Shown here: piece after piece, positions 25,971 to 34,990 of the stretch | Numbering within the stretch: position 1 is the first letter of the stretch | Layout of the letters: each line of letters opens with the position of its first letter | Origin: RFSX01 sp965230215 | GTDB taxonomy: Bacteria; Bacteroidota; Bacteroidia; Chitinophagales; Saprospiraceae | DNA: 64,000 nt | Assembly (NCBI GenBank): GCA_965230215.1 | Contig: CBDDKN010000001.1 | Location: forward strand, 1,364,001-1,428,000 | Direction: 5' to 3' | The notes under the pieces: generated by a model | Database searches by the model: none | Told to the model about the DNA's origin: nothing | What the model saw: only the letters and a program-made list of their open reading frames with translations | Program-made: the position numbers and the translations under genes

Positions 25971-27829
25971 GGCTGTACTATAATTTTTTGATTTTGGGAA
26001 ATGCCAGCTGATCGGATTTCAATGAAATAAATACCTGCCTGGTCTAAACGGAAAGATGCTTTGTGATATCGGTTGCTGGGAAGCGCCCCAGAGCGGACGA
26101 ACTGTCCCTCACTGCTGAAGATATTGTATACAAGATCGGATTCGGTATCCAGAAGCACTTCAAGATTGACCTCTCCTGTAGCAGTGGGGTTCGGGAATAC
26201 ATTGGCATTCAACTCAAAGTCTTCGGCTCTGATAACTTTGACATGTTTGGTGATCTCACACGCAGCTTTACTTAGAACAAGTGTGTATTCACCAGCCTCT
26301 TGCAGTGTAACCAATCCTCCTAGACTTGATACACCCTCTGGTGTGGTCCACTGAGCATTCCATCCGAAAGGAATCTGATGGCTTACATCCAGGTAATGCT
26401 TTTCATCATTTTGAAGAATCCATTCCCTTTGTATGTTGATTTCTTCAGACTCCGTTGGGTTGATTACAAAATTGTAGTTCTCACTAGTGTATTGATCCTT
26501 GACATACATCTCATAACTACCCCATGCTTCAAGTTCAATTTTGAAAGCTGCATCATCTTCAATGTTTAGTCTCTTAATTAGTTTCCCTTCTAAATTCACA
26601 TCTACAGTAGCCGGATAGCTGCACCCGATAATACGCAAATCCAAGATTGCCACAGATTCGGCATGAAGATCACATGAACCTGCATCCAGTTGATAATCTA
26701 TAAGGAAGTCCTCTGCCATAGCAACAGCAGCTATGAGGCCATCTTCCAGCTGAATATTATCTGTTGTAAAATAAGGGCCATGCTTTTCCAGCTTGTAGTA
26801 ACTATTGGAATGAAGATCATTCACCTTTGGGTCACTCATGATTAACCAAAGGTCTCGATCAGCAATCATGCTGTTGACCAGTGTGGATTTGAATTCCATT
26901 GCGATATCTTCACGCGTTGTATTGGTAGATATCTCCCAACTTGTAGCGGATCTGTCCTGATCCAATTCATCTTTTTGAAAATCTAGAAAGGTCTTATTAG
27001 CCGCCCATAAGATGTATTGCCCATTTTTAAGCTCTGCATCGTTTTCACTATTCCATGCTGCGAATTCCTCCAGTGCGAATGCAAGACTATAAGCTTCTGT
27101 CTTAAGAACAGATTGTTTTTGATGCAGGCTAGTCTGATCATCTCTTCCGATTCCGCGAAGATCAAAACGATAATCGTTTTCGACTTTCCAAATGGTTTGC
27201 TCATTACTGAAACTCAACAATGGCAACTGCTCATCGATGCTCAATCCATAGCTGAGAATCAATGCTGTTTGCAGGGCATTGTTAAACGCAGGAGAAGGGA
27301 GGCGGGAATAAACGACCGAACGTCCGATCCAACCATTTTTTTTCTGAATCGGAAAGTCGTAGTCAGAATTATAATTACCCATGCGCAATTCACTAAAGGG
27401 TGTATCGCTTTGGTTGTAGTGGTAATTTATAAGATAGGCATCCTGAATGCTTGAACTGTAATTGACATAATTCTTATGCTTCAGATCTATCAACCGTCTT
27501 TCTGTCGTGATAATCTCATCTTCACCTGATTGCAAACTCCAGATGCAGGATTCCAATTCTTGGCTACCTTTAAATATGGTATATGTTTGAATGGTATTGG
27601 AAGCATCAAGTTTAAAGTCAGAACACTGAGATATTGGAAATAGAGGATTGTAATTCAAATTGGCGTAATTGAATGAATGCGCCATTACTTCGGAGTTAAG
27701 GGCATCAATGAGCTCAACTTCGCCATCATTATATCGCACATCAAGTTTCAAAACCTGTGCACTAGCATAATTGAGACTGAAGAAACAGACCATTATGGTA
27801 ATGGATTTACTTATAAAATGGAATCGCAT
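25967..27829 (-). CDS. T9SS type A sorted surface protein of the Rhs operon
   Basis: 620 residues from ATG 27829, chosen because it starts a clean signal peptide (MRFHFISKSITIMVCFFSLN ... ASAQ); a longer frame to 27937 would put 36 extra residues before it. The middle (YILWAANKTFLDFQKDEL, LWLIMSDPKVNDLHSNSYY) is unrecognised. The C-terminal about 75 residues are a T9SS type A sorting domain (NVFPNPTATGEVNLEVLL ... AGIYFIEIRSAG). The start overlaps the barrel gene by 23 bases and the end overlaps the giant Rhs-like gene by four (ATGA), so the three are translationally coupled. It may be a surface partner or carrier of the giant protein (inference). Confidence 0.75.
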   Translation of the reverse strand: MRFHFISKSITIMVCFFSLNYASAQVLKLDVRYNDGEVELIDALNSEVMAHSFNYANLNYNPLFPISQCSDFKLDASNTIQTYTIFKGSQELESCIWSLQSGEDEIITTERRLIDLKHKNYVNYSSSIQDAYLINYHYNQSDTPFSELRMGNYNSDYDFPIQKKNGWIGRSVVYSRLPSPAFNNALQTALILSYGLSIDEQLPLLSFSNEQTIWKVENDYRFDLRGIGRDDQTSLHQKQSVLKTEAYSLAFALEEFAAWNSENDAELKNGQYILWAANKTFLDFQKDELDQDRSATSWEISTNTTREDIAMEFKSTLVNSMIADRDLWLIMSDPKVNDLHSNSYYKLEKHGPYFTTDNIQLEDGLIAAVAMAEDFLIDYQLDAGSCDLHAESVAILDLRIIGCSYPATVDVNLEGKLIKRLNIEDDAAFKIELEAWGSYEMYVKDQYTSENYNFVINPTESEEINIQREWILQNDEKHYLDVSHQIPFGWNAQWTTPEGVSSLGGLVTLQEAGEYTLVLSKAACEITKHVKVIRAEDFELNANVFPNPTATGEVNLEVLLDTESDLVYNIFSSEGQFVRSGALPSNRYHKASFRLDQAGIYFIEIRSAGISQNQKIIVQP

Positions 27830-28514
27830 AGCTGATTGTAAGTTGAATGGATGAAGCAATGTTCTTGTTTTCGACAAAGTAAAACCCGTTAGCCAGTGTC
27901 TCGATGGCATCAGACATACCCAGTTGGAACTGCGCATCTACACCTACGCCCATAGGTAAATCATATCCCATACCAATGACGATTGAGGCCACTGAATTAC
28001 CCTTTATCACCTCGCGAAGGCTTTGTTGTATTTGCAGGTCTGGACCCAGTTCAGGCATGTTGGATGTATAAGCCAATCCGGATCTGTTGATAATGAATCC
28101 CAGCTGAGGACCAAAGATGATATTGAAACCTTCTGCAGTGTAGAATTTGAATAATGGCGAAATATGGATGTATGAATAATTGAAGTCAATGGTGTATTCC
28201 AGTGATTCTATGTCGCTGTATGAAAATTGCCCTCCTTTGCGCACATAGCCAATCGCAGGCTGAATGGCAAATTTGGAGTTCGGGAAGCGCAGATAAACAA
28301 AGGCTGACAAATTGTATCCTATCTTGTTTTTATCCGTAGCCGTATAGCTGGCTTCTGAAAAGATGGGTCTGATGAGGCTGGTTTGCACTTCAGATATGGC
28401 AGAGTAATTCAAACCGCCGGAAAATCCGTAGTAGAAGTTGTCGGCTTCAAATTGGGCAGAAGCTTCGATGGACAAAATCAGTCCAAGCAGGAGAAGTATT
28501 CGTTTTAATGGCAT
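27807..28514 (-). CDS. PorT-like outer-membrane beta-barrel protein
   Basis: 235 residues with signal peptide (MPLKRILLLLGLILSIEASA). The mature chain has about eight amphipathic strands typical of Bacteroidota PorT/OMP_b-brl_2 barrels (YYGFSGGLNYSAISEV, IGYNLSAFVYLRFPNSKFAI, FNIIFGPQLGFIINRSG, IQLTISYAIPFYK). It should sit in the outer membrane. It is the first gene of the operon that continues with the T9SS-sorted protein and the giant SpvB/YD protein, suggesting a role in export or anchoring. Its promoter carries a tandem operator shared with the gene at 34313. Confidence 0.75.
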   Translation of the reverse strand: MPLKRILLLLGLILSIEASAQFEADNFYYGFSGGLNYSAISEVQTSLIRPIFSEASYTATDKNKIGYNLSAFVYLRFPNSKFAIQPAIGYVRKGGQFSYSDIESLEYTIDFNYSYIHISPLFKFYTAEGFNIIFGPQLGFIINRSGLAYTSNMPELGPDLQIQQSLREVIKGNSVASIVIGMGYDLPMGVGVDAQFQLGMSDAIETLANGFYFVENKNIASSIQLTISYAIPFYK

Positions 28515-28543
28515 GGCAAAACTAATTGTGATTAATAATGCTC

Positions 28544-28603
28544 TAAATCTAGCCGAAAAGGCTCCAGCTCCCTAAACACGGGGGTGGACAAAGGGTGGAC
28601 AAG
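28544..28603 (-). promoter_or_regulatory. Promoter with tandem TTGTCCACC operator (Rhs operon)
   Basis: Read on the minus strand: two direct repeats of TTGTCCACC with an 11-base period (28594-28603 and 28583-28592), then 31 bases, then a -7-like box TAGATTTA (28551-28544) about 30 bases before the start codon. No TTG -33 box is visible, so an activator may substitute. The same repeats, period and 31-base spacing occur at 34335-34394. The rest of the 28515-28828 gap holds nothing recognised. Confidence 0.55.
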
Positions 28604-28828
28604 CCAAAAAACCTTTGGTTTTTGATCAATATTTATGCTTTTAAGTGGAAAATATGCCAGGACAATGTATATCTGAGATATCAAAAAGAAGGAACGGCTT
28701 GTGGGGCAAATAAGCCCAAAAATAGTTATCTTATACACATGGTTTTGCTCCAGGGGGTGATGCCACTACTCAATTCCTGATCAATTTTCCTTGTATGATT
28801 GATAATTCTTCACCAATCATCATACATT

Positions 28829-29956
28829 ATGAAATTGACCACTTGGAACATCGAACATTTTGCCAAACCGATTGCTGACCCCAATGATCCAGAATATCAG
28901 GAAAGGTTAACCTATATCTCGGATGAGATTATCCGCATAGATCCGGATGTGCTATGCCTGATTGAAGCACCTGGAGATCTGGTGGCTTTGCGCAATTGGA
29001 TAAACCTGCCTATCGCACAAGGTGGACTTAATGGGGCTTATACCATAGCCACTATTAATGGAACTGATACCATATTAAATAACAATCCAGCCAATATCCG
29101 GGATGCATTGAAAGATCTCTACTCCATGAAGGGTACTGACCTGACAGGCAATCAGTGGATTTGGTTCCTTGTTAAAAACCAGCTCTTCAATAATACAAAT
29201 GCATTTATCCAGGATCCAGGGATATGGCATGGTATGACCGGACAGAAAAAATGGTCGGTCAACTACTGGGGCAATTATGATTCAAAACGCGCCAATCACT
29301 GGAGACATCCACAGATTCTGGTGATGGACATAGGAGGTATTATGGTCGAAATCATAGGCGTACACCTGAAAAGCAAGATCAATCGGAAGTCTGCCTTTGA
29401 TGACAATGACAATCTCAAGCCCACATATGTAGATGAGGCACTAAGAGCCCGAGTCAAACTGGCTACGGAAGCCAATGACGTTCGACAATATATTGAGCAG
29501 CGTTTCCAACAGGAATCAGAACCGCGAATCATCGTTTGTGGAGATATGAATGACGGACCTGGGAAGAAGTTTTTCGAAAGGCAATACCTGTTCTTTGATC
29601 TCATCTCCAATATCCAGGGAGACATATTCCTGGCCAGTCGTTTTCTTAACCATGCATTATTCGATTATACAGAACATCTGCGCTGGACCACAGAATTCCG
29701 TGACAGAATTGAAATATGGGCCAGAGAGAATATGGACATGTACAATACGCAAACCAATGTGATAGACAATGCGCGCAAGCAACTGATCGATCACATACTC
29801 TTCACACAGGCCTTCGTTAATGGCAGTGGAACACCGCGAATCAATCCGAATGCCGGCCTTGTGGAACACACCATTCATGAAAAGATCAATGCCAATCTGA
29901 AAAATGCTTTAAAGACGAGTGATCATAGGCCAGTATCGGTGGAGATAGAGATATAA
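28829..29956 (+). CDS. Endonuclease/exonuclease/phosphatase family protein
   Basis: 375 residues from ATG 28829, where the family's first motif begins at once (KLTTWNIEHFAKP); an upstream ATG at 28799 adds ten unlikely residues. Conserved motifs of the EEP superfamily follow in order: CLIEAPGD (metal Glu), IGVHLKSK, IVCGDMNDGPGK (D-x-N), and SDHRPVSVEIEI (final D-H). Members cleave DNA/RNA or phosphoesters with Mg2+. There is no signal peptide, so it acts in the cytosol. The fold is certain but the substrate is not. Confidence 0.85.
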   Translation: MKLTTWNIEHFAKPIADPNDPEYQERLTYISDEIIRIDPDVLCLIEAPGDLVALRNWINLPIAQGGLNGAYTIATINGTDTILNNNPANIRDALKDLYSMKGTDLTGNQWIWFLVKNQLFNNTNAFIQDPGIWHGMTGQKKWSVNYWGNYDSKRANHWRHPQILVMDIGGIMVEIIGVHLKSKINRKSAFDDNDNLKPTYVDEALRARVKLATEANDVRQYIEQRFQQESEPRIIVCGDMNDGPGKKFFERQYLFFDLISNIQGDIFLASRFLNHALFDYTEHLRWTTEFRDRIEIWARENMDMYNTQTNVIDNARKQLIDHILFTQAFVNGSGTPRINPNAGLVEHTIHEKINANLKNALKTSDHRPVSVEIEI

Positions 29957-30190
29957 GCATTGACACTGATTATATTCATTGGCATCTAAATCCAAGCAGA
30001 TTCGCCACATCTATGAATGTATGAATGACTCTATTTGACTTGATCATACCGAATGTCATTCTACAGAATGAAGAATCAAACTATGAATCTGCCTAAGTCA
30101 TGATGTGAGAAAATTTTACAGTATATTGGAATACCTGTATGCGCAGGTATAAAAAATTTTCAAACAAAATAAGACCAACTTCTCACTTAT

Positions 30191-30748
30191 ATGCTTATAC
30201 GAATAAAATTGGTCTTGCTGATAATATACAGCTTGACTTCCTGTGAATCAACAGAAAAACCTATGGCATGTGATTGCTGTGATTCGCCGGCGCTCGTAGC
30301 TTCTATAGGTGCTCGAGGCAGTATTTTTGTGCCGAATGTTTTTTACCCTGGCAACAGTATATCTCACCAGGCTCGAAAGCTGGTTGTCTTTGGCAATCCG
30401 CAGATAAAAAAAATACATGAATTCAAAGTCTTTGACACGAACAACAATCTGGTCTATGAGCAATATGACTATGATTATAATGACACTGTTAATGCATTTA
30501 ATGGTGTTGTGAATGGGGATACTCTGGTTGCCCAATATGAATATACCATCACCGCAGAAAGTATAGATGGAACAATTGAGCAATTTACTGGGATGACATG
30601 TTGTGTACCCTGTGGTACCATCTATTCTGATTATACAGAACTGACATGCATACACTATTGCCAGGATGGCGCACAGCACAATGGTGTCGGTGGATATGAT
30701 CTCAGCTTCCCCAATGTTGTTGATTTTGACACCAGCTGTTTTGAGTAA
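30191..30748 (+). CDS. Lipoprotein with gliding-motility-type beta domain
   Basis: 185 residues. The signal peptide ends in a lipobox (LIIYSLTSCES), so it is a lipoprotein. The mature part is cysteine-rich (ACDCCDSP, TCCVPCG). It has a strand pattern (IFVPNVFYPG, IHEFKVFDTNNNLVYEQ) like the C-terminal domain of gliding-motility-associated proteins, but without the full sorting signal. The function is unknown. The upstream 29957-30190 gap holds no clear gene. Confidence 0.65.
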   Translation: MLIRIKLVLLIIYSLTSCESTEKPMACDCCDSPALVASIGARGSIFVPNVFYPGNSISHQARKLVVFGNPQIKKIHEFKVFDTNNNLVYEQYDYDYNDTVNAFNGVVNGDTLVAQYEYTITAESIDGTIEQFTGMTCCVPCGTIYSDYTELTCIHYCQDGAQHNGVGGYDLSFPNVVDFDTSCFE

Positions 30749-30842
30749 TTCTCCTGATAATATTGTTATTGCTACAATTTGAGCTATAACTACCCCATTA
30801 TCGGTCACTTTTATATCTTTATAAATGAGCAATAGTGTTTGA

Positions 30843-31849
30843 ATGGACAGTTCATTAAAGAGATTAATATTTGCTTTTCTTCTCATCAATGTGAGTATTG
30901 TTGGGGGAACTTTGGGCTTCTACTTTATTGAAGGGCTCAGCATCGTTGATGCCTTTTATCAAGCCGTGATTACCTTATCCACTGTCGGGTTCATGGAAGT
31001 TCAGTCCCTCTCTCAAAGTGGAAGGATATTCACTACCTTTTATATTCTGTTTAATCTTGGAGTTATAGCTTATGCCGTATCTATGGTGACGAGCTTCATC
31101 TTTGAGGGTAAACTTAAAATTATATACAAGAATTATATGTCGGATCGAAGAATCAATAAACTCAACAACCATGTCATCGTTTGCGGTTATGGCCGTAACG
31201 GCAAAGAAGCTTGTGAAGAGCTTGAGCGCTCTGGCAGACCTTTCGTCGTAATTGAAAAAGAGGAATCGGTACTGGATGACTTTGACATGAAGGACGAATG
31301 CCTTATCCTGATAGGCAATGCCATTACAGAGAGCACATTGAAAGATGCAGGTCTCGAAAAAGCGGCGGTAATAATCATCACAACGCCTTCGGATGCAGAC
31401 AATGTATTTATTGCGCTTACTGCAAGGGAGTTAAACCCTGGTATTAAGATTATATCAAGGGCTTCCGAAAAAGAATCCGAAAGCAAATTGTACCGCGCGG
31501 GCGCAAATAATGTTATCATGCCCGACCGCTTGGGTGGCATGTTCATGGCACAGATGGAAACCAAACCGGTAGTCATTGAATTCCTCAATCTGATGACAGG
31601 ATTCAGTGGACAACACTACCATCTGGAACAGATCAGATACGAAGATTTAAAACCCATGCATCACAAGAAAACCATTGGTGAATTAGAAATTCATGAAACA
31701 ACTGGTGGAACTGTAATAGGTGTGAAAGATAATTTAAAGGTCTTATTCCAAGCCCAAGTCGCAACACCAAGATAGGTCCTGATGACACCATAGTTGTATT
31801 GGGTGGTGAACACCATATCAAGAAACTAAAGGAGATCTATTTATTGTAA
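30843..31849 (+). CDS. K+ channel protein with TrkA-type NAD-binding and C-terminal domains (frameshifted near 31750)
   Basis: Two spans with a pore loop (about residues 8-85; ITLSTVGFMEV resembles the selectivity filter TVGFG), then a TrkA-N Rossmann domain (HVIVCGYGRNGKEACEEL, about 108-125) and the start of a TrkA-C domain. The frame from 30843 stops at 31775 after VLFQAQVATPR. One frame over, the sequence continues GPDDTIVVLGGEHHIKKL to a stop at 31847-31849, exactly the expected TrkA-C ending, so one base is missing around 31745. The protein should gate potassium flow at the inner membrane. The frameshift may be real decay or a sequence error. Confidence 0.8.
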
Positions 31850-31912
31850 TCGATTTGCTGAATTATACTAACCTCATTTTGCTGTACGTTTGTCTTCAAA
31901 GCTTTCATTAAT

Positions 31913-32642
31913 ATGACAAACAAGATTCTTCCTTTATTAGCACTCCTCTTTCTAATATCATGCGCAGACAATGATCCCGTTATCAGTGATGATGATAATA
32001 AAATCAGCCAATAAGATAATGCCACTGGGTGCATCACGCGTTCAAGGTGCACGACCAGATTTTGAAAGCTACCGATATGAGCTTTGGAAAAGACTTGTTG
32101 ATGGCAATCATGACTTTGATTACATAGGATCCAGGGAGGATGATGCCAACTACCCTGATTATGCGAATATGATGTTTGATGATGACCATGAAGGTCGCGG
32201 TGGATTTACTTCAGGGCAAATACTAGATGGGATTGAAGAATGGCTTGATGAGGCAGGAACGCCAGACATTGTGCTTTTCAGTTCGCCTGGTGGCAATGAC
32301 GCTCTACAATCTTTATCATTTGATCAGGCTGTTGACAATATAAATTCAATAATTGATATACTCCAGGACAGAAACCCGGACGTCACAATTATTATTGAAA
32401 AGCTGGCTCCTGCACGTTCAACCGAAATGACAGAAACTCTTGAGGCTTATTTTAACCAGATGATTGAAACGGTGCCCAGCATCGCCGCAGAGCAAACGAC
32501 CAGCACCTCAAAAGTTATAACCGTAGATATGGCTACAGGATTCATTGACGAGTATTTTGCTGATCCCGTGCATTACAATGAAGAAGGTGCCGCTTTTGTC
32601 GCTGACCGCTATTATGAGGTATTGATTGATATACTTAAGTAA
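31913..32642 (+). CDS. SGNH/GDSL hydrolase lipoprotein (frameshifted near 31997)
   Basis: ATG 31913 encodes a lipoprotein signal peptide (ILPLLALLFLISCADND) but runs into a stop after 32 codons. Removing one A from AATAAAATCAG near 31997 joins it to the hydrolase frame. The hydrolase has IMPLGASRVQGARPDFESYR (block I with Ala in place of Asp in GDS), SSPGGNDAL (block III, GGND) and DPVHYNEEGA (block V, D-x-x-H). Such lipoproteins are esterases or carbohydrate deacetylases. If the frameshift is real, only an unexported form from ATG 31971 could be made. Confidence 0.75.
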
Positions 32643-32656
32643 TTCCGCACCATCCT

Positions 32657-33001
32657 ATGCCCAAATACCACATATACGTCATCGAACTTTCCAAATCCGT
32701 TTATTCAGAAAACCGGAAGTTTAGAGATGCCAATCCCCAATACAATCCCTTGCTTCAGTGTCTCTATGTGGGTATGACCAGTAAGACACCAAAAGAGCGT
32801 TTCGAACAACATAAAACCGGAGCCCTTAGCAAAAAGGGTCACAAGCTGTCCTCTCGCCTGGTAGAAAAATATGGATTATTCCTACGCCCTAGCTTATTTG
32901 AACATATTCCTCCCCTTTCAAACCGTAAGGAAGCACTTCAAAAAGAAGAAGAACTAGCCCTGGAGCTCAGACGACAAAGATTCGCTGTTTGGTATAATTA
33001 A
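32657..33001 (+). CDS. GIY-YIG nuclease-fold protein
   Basis: 114 residues, cytosolic. The protein opens with YHIYVIELSK and QCLYVGMTSKTPKERFEQHK (about residues 4-55), the GIY-YIG module with the conserved Tyr, Gly and the following Arg; the acidic end (KEEELALELRRQRFAVWYN) supplies the Glu and a final aromatic tail. The domain usually makes nicks in DNA. Stand-alone short versions like this are common and mostly uncharacterised. It is directly followed by repeat B. Confidence 0.75.
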   Translation: MPKYHIYVIELSKSVYSENRKFRDANPQYNPLLQCLYVGMTSKTPKERFEQHKTGALSKKGHKLSSRLVEKYGLFLRPSLFEHIPPLSNRKEALQKEEELALELRRQRFAVWYN

Positions 33002-33030
33002 TTATATATAACGACTGTGACTATTAAAAC

Positions 33031-33197
33031 TGTCCATCGTCCAGTCAGGGGCGAAACAATTGCGTCAGCGGCTTGGACTTCTGAAAGATGTCCGGAAGCA
33101 GCAATTGGAGAGCTGATGACAATGAGCTTTGCAAACTGACCTTACGATGGACTAGCGCTTTGCTTACTTTGCCGCGAGACTTTGGGAAAGTAAGAAG
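33031..33197 (+). repeat. Intergenic repeat B, copy 2
   Basis: Matches repeat B at 17438-17597. It begins TGTCCATCGT (33031-33040) and has ACGATGGAC at 33144-33152, followed by TAGCGCTTTGC and ACTTTGCCGCGA. Several single-base and short length differences spread along the copy show independent drift, while the ends and the inverted pair are unchanged. Confidence 0.75.
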
Positions 33198-33221
33198 AAG
33201 TTGAATAATCAGAATCTCCAT

Positions 33222-34313
33222 TTAATCAACATACTCATAACTATACACTTCCGCTTCACCACTCATGTAAACTCTCGACTCTGTCGTTGGGAATCCAGCG
33301 CTATCATAAGTGAATGTAGCTGTATATGTTTGGTCGGGTCTGACATCTCCCCCTTCAATCATGGTGTAACTTGTTGTGTTCTGATATCTTATGTATGAAA
33401 ACTGATCCAGAACCGCTGAAGATGCCCAATAATTCATGCCGTCATATTCCGTTATGAAGGTATTCACCTTTACGCCGTTGACATATTGATTCAATTCCTG
33501 ATCACAATTATCACCACTGTAATCATATTCATTCCATCTCTCCAATTCATCATTTTCAGAATAGGTCTCTGTTCTATCAAGTCCGCAATCTCCTTGAGAT
33601 CTGAAATAGAGGCGATAACCACTCAGTTCACCTGATGTGTTATATGAATCCCTTCTCAATCGTCCTGGGGCTTCTTCGTAATATTCATATCTGATACTGA
33701 ATGAACTACTGGAATTAAAGATATCCACGTTGGCAATTGTCTTGAAAGGCTCGTAGCTATACTGCGTTCTTTGTCTGATATCACCATCTTCATTATAAAG
33801 CGTAAGAATTGTTAATTCATCATTATTGCCATAGGTATAAGACCTGATTAGTTTGCCGTTGCGGAAAACCTTATCAATGGCCTTCCCCCTTGACGCCAAA
33901 AGATCATCGAGGCTAGAAGTAGTCTTTTCAAATGTGTAGACAGGGTCACAAAGTGATATGGTACCTGTCTGAAGAGTCAATACAGTGCCATCATATTCAT
34001 AATCGAGACATCTATCTGTACATATGGTAACGGTATTGCCATTCACAGTCAGGCTACCTGATCCTGTAACCGCACTGTAGGCATATTGTACAGATCCATC
34101 GGCTTGTACTTCTATGATGGAGCAATTGACTTCCAATAATGGAACGTCTATACAACCTGACTCATCAGCGTTTGCATTCAAGGGGACACCCGTGCAAGTT
34201 CCATCTACAGATTGTAGAACCCAGGTGCCGACCAACTGATCTATTGTTTCTGAATCATCTTTTCCACATGAGATAAAAAGTAGAGCAATTAGGAAGTATA
34301 AGTATTTGTGCAT
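33222..34313 (-). CDS. Lipoprotein with lipocalin-like part and YD/RHS-type strand repeats
   Basis: 363 residues with a lipobox (LIALLFISCGKDD). The first about 120 residues (TIDQLVGTWVLQSVDG ... CLDYEYDGTVLTLQTG) resemble Bacteroidota lipocalin-like lipoproteins. The rest consists of strand pairs such as RSYTYGNNDELTILTLYNED and RYEYYEEAPGRLRRDSYN, the same Y-x-Y/D-x-x-G logic as YD repeats. It is likely surface or outer-membrane bound. Its promoter carries the same tandem operator as the giant SpvB/YD operon, suggesting shared control. The specific role is unknown. Confidence 0.65.
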   Translation of the reverse strand: MHKYLYFLIALLFISCGKDDSETIDQLVGTWVLQSVDGTCTGVPLNANADESGCIDVPLLEVNCSIIEVQADGSVQYAYSAVTGSGSLTVNGNTVTICTDRCLDYEYDGTVLTLQTGTISLCDPVYTFEKTTSSLDDLLASRGKAIDKVFRNGKLIRSYTYGNNDELTILTLYNEDGDIRQRTQYSYEPFKTIANVDIFNSSSSFSIRYEYYEEAPGRLRRDSYNTSGELSGYRLYFRSQGDCGLDRTETYSENDELERWNEYDYSGDNCDQELNQYVNGVKVNTFITEYDGMNYWASSAVLDQFSYIRYQNTTSYTMIEGGDVRPDQTYTATFTYDSAGFPTTESRVYMSGEAEVYSYEYVD

Positions 34314-34334
34314 TGTTATATATTTTTATTTCCT

Positions 34335-34394
34335 CAAATCTGGAGCATTTGCTGCAAAGGCCTGAATTTATTGGGTGGACAAAAGGTGGACAGC
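34335..34394 (-). promoter_or_regulatory. Promoter with tandem TGTCCACC operator (33222-34313 gene)
   Basis: On the minus strand: TGTCCACC repeats at 34385-34394 and 34374-34383 (11-base period), then 31 bases, then a -7-like CAGATTTG (34342-34335), 22 bases before the start codon. The architecture equals that at 28544-28603. Confidence 0.55.
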
Positions 34395-34479
34395 AGAAAA
34401 TAAGTCTGCTTTTACTGTCAAAATGATATGCTTGCAAGCTTTATAAAATGGATATCTTTAATTTCTGAAATGATTACTG

Positions 34480-34974
34480 ATGAATTACGTGACAGAATAT
34501 CTGGATGACAAAGGCATAGAATATACACTATATACACACCCTCCAGTGTTTACCGTAGAAGCAGCTCAGGAACATTGCAGTCATATTCCGGGCATGCATT
34601 GTAAGAATCTTTTTTTCCGAGACCCCAAAGGCAGAAATCATATTCTCGTCATCATTCCCAACACAAAACCGGTAGACATCAAACTTTTAGGTCAGAAGAC
34701 AGGTTTCGGCCGCTTAAGCTTTGCCAGCAAGGAGCGTATGAATAAATACCTGGGGCTGGAGCCAGGTTCCGTTTCAGTATTCGGATTGATCAATGACAAG
34801 AATGCAGAAGTCCATCTTTATCTTGATAAAGAATTGGCAGACACCAAAGAAATTACTTTTCATCCCAATGATAATTCTGCAACACTGGTGCTTACTCAGG
34901 AGATGTTTCAGAAATACCTTTCTACCATCGAAAATGGTATTCAACACCATACATTATTTAGAGCTGTAACCTAG
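34480..34974 (+). CDS. YbaK/ProX-type prolyl-tRNA deacylase-like protein
   Basis: 164 residues, a single YbaK/aa-tRNA deacylase domain without other parts. The start (YLDDKGIEYTLYTHPPVFTV), the lysine block GMHCKNLFFRDPKG (about residues 42-55), LSFASKERMNKYLGLEPGSV and the closing AEVHLYLDKEL / TLVLTQEMFQKYL are as in the PrdX/ProXp-ala branch, which removes alanine wrongly attached to tRNA-Pro. The length is normal for stand-alone members. The protein is cytosolic. Repeat A follows it. Confidence 0.85.
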   Translation: MNYVTEYLDDKGIEYTLYTHPPVFTVEAAQEHCSHIPGMHCKNLFFRDPKGRNHILVIIPNTKPVDIKLLGQKTGFGRLSFASKERMNKYLGLEPGSVSVFGLINDKNAEVHLYLDKELADTKEITFHPNDNSATLVLTQEMFQKYLSTIENGIQHHTLFRAVT

Positions 34975-34990
34975 TTATGCAAAAAGAAAT

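Noticed and set aside
28583..28603. LytTR binding site for the regulator at 61481
   Set aside because: LytTR sites are 9-base repeats with about a 21-22-base period; here the period is 11 bases and the sequence does not fit the consensus.
28595..28780. 61-codon ORF upstream of the endonuclease gene
   Set aside because: It overlaps the tandem operator and shows no family pattern; likely chance.
30248..30889. 213-codon minus-strand ORF
   Set aside because: It is the shadow of the lipoprotein at 30191 and the K+ channel start; both plus-strand products have clear domains.
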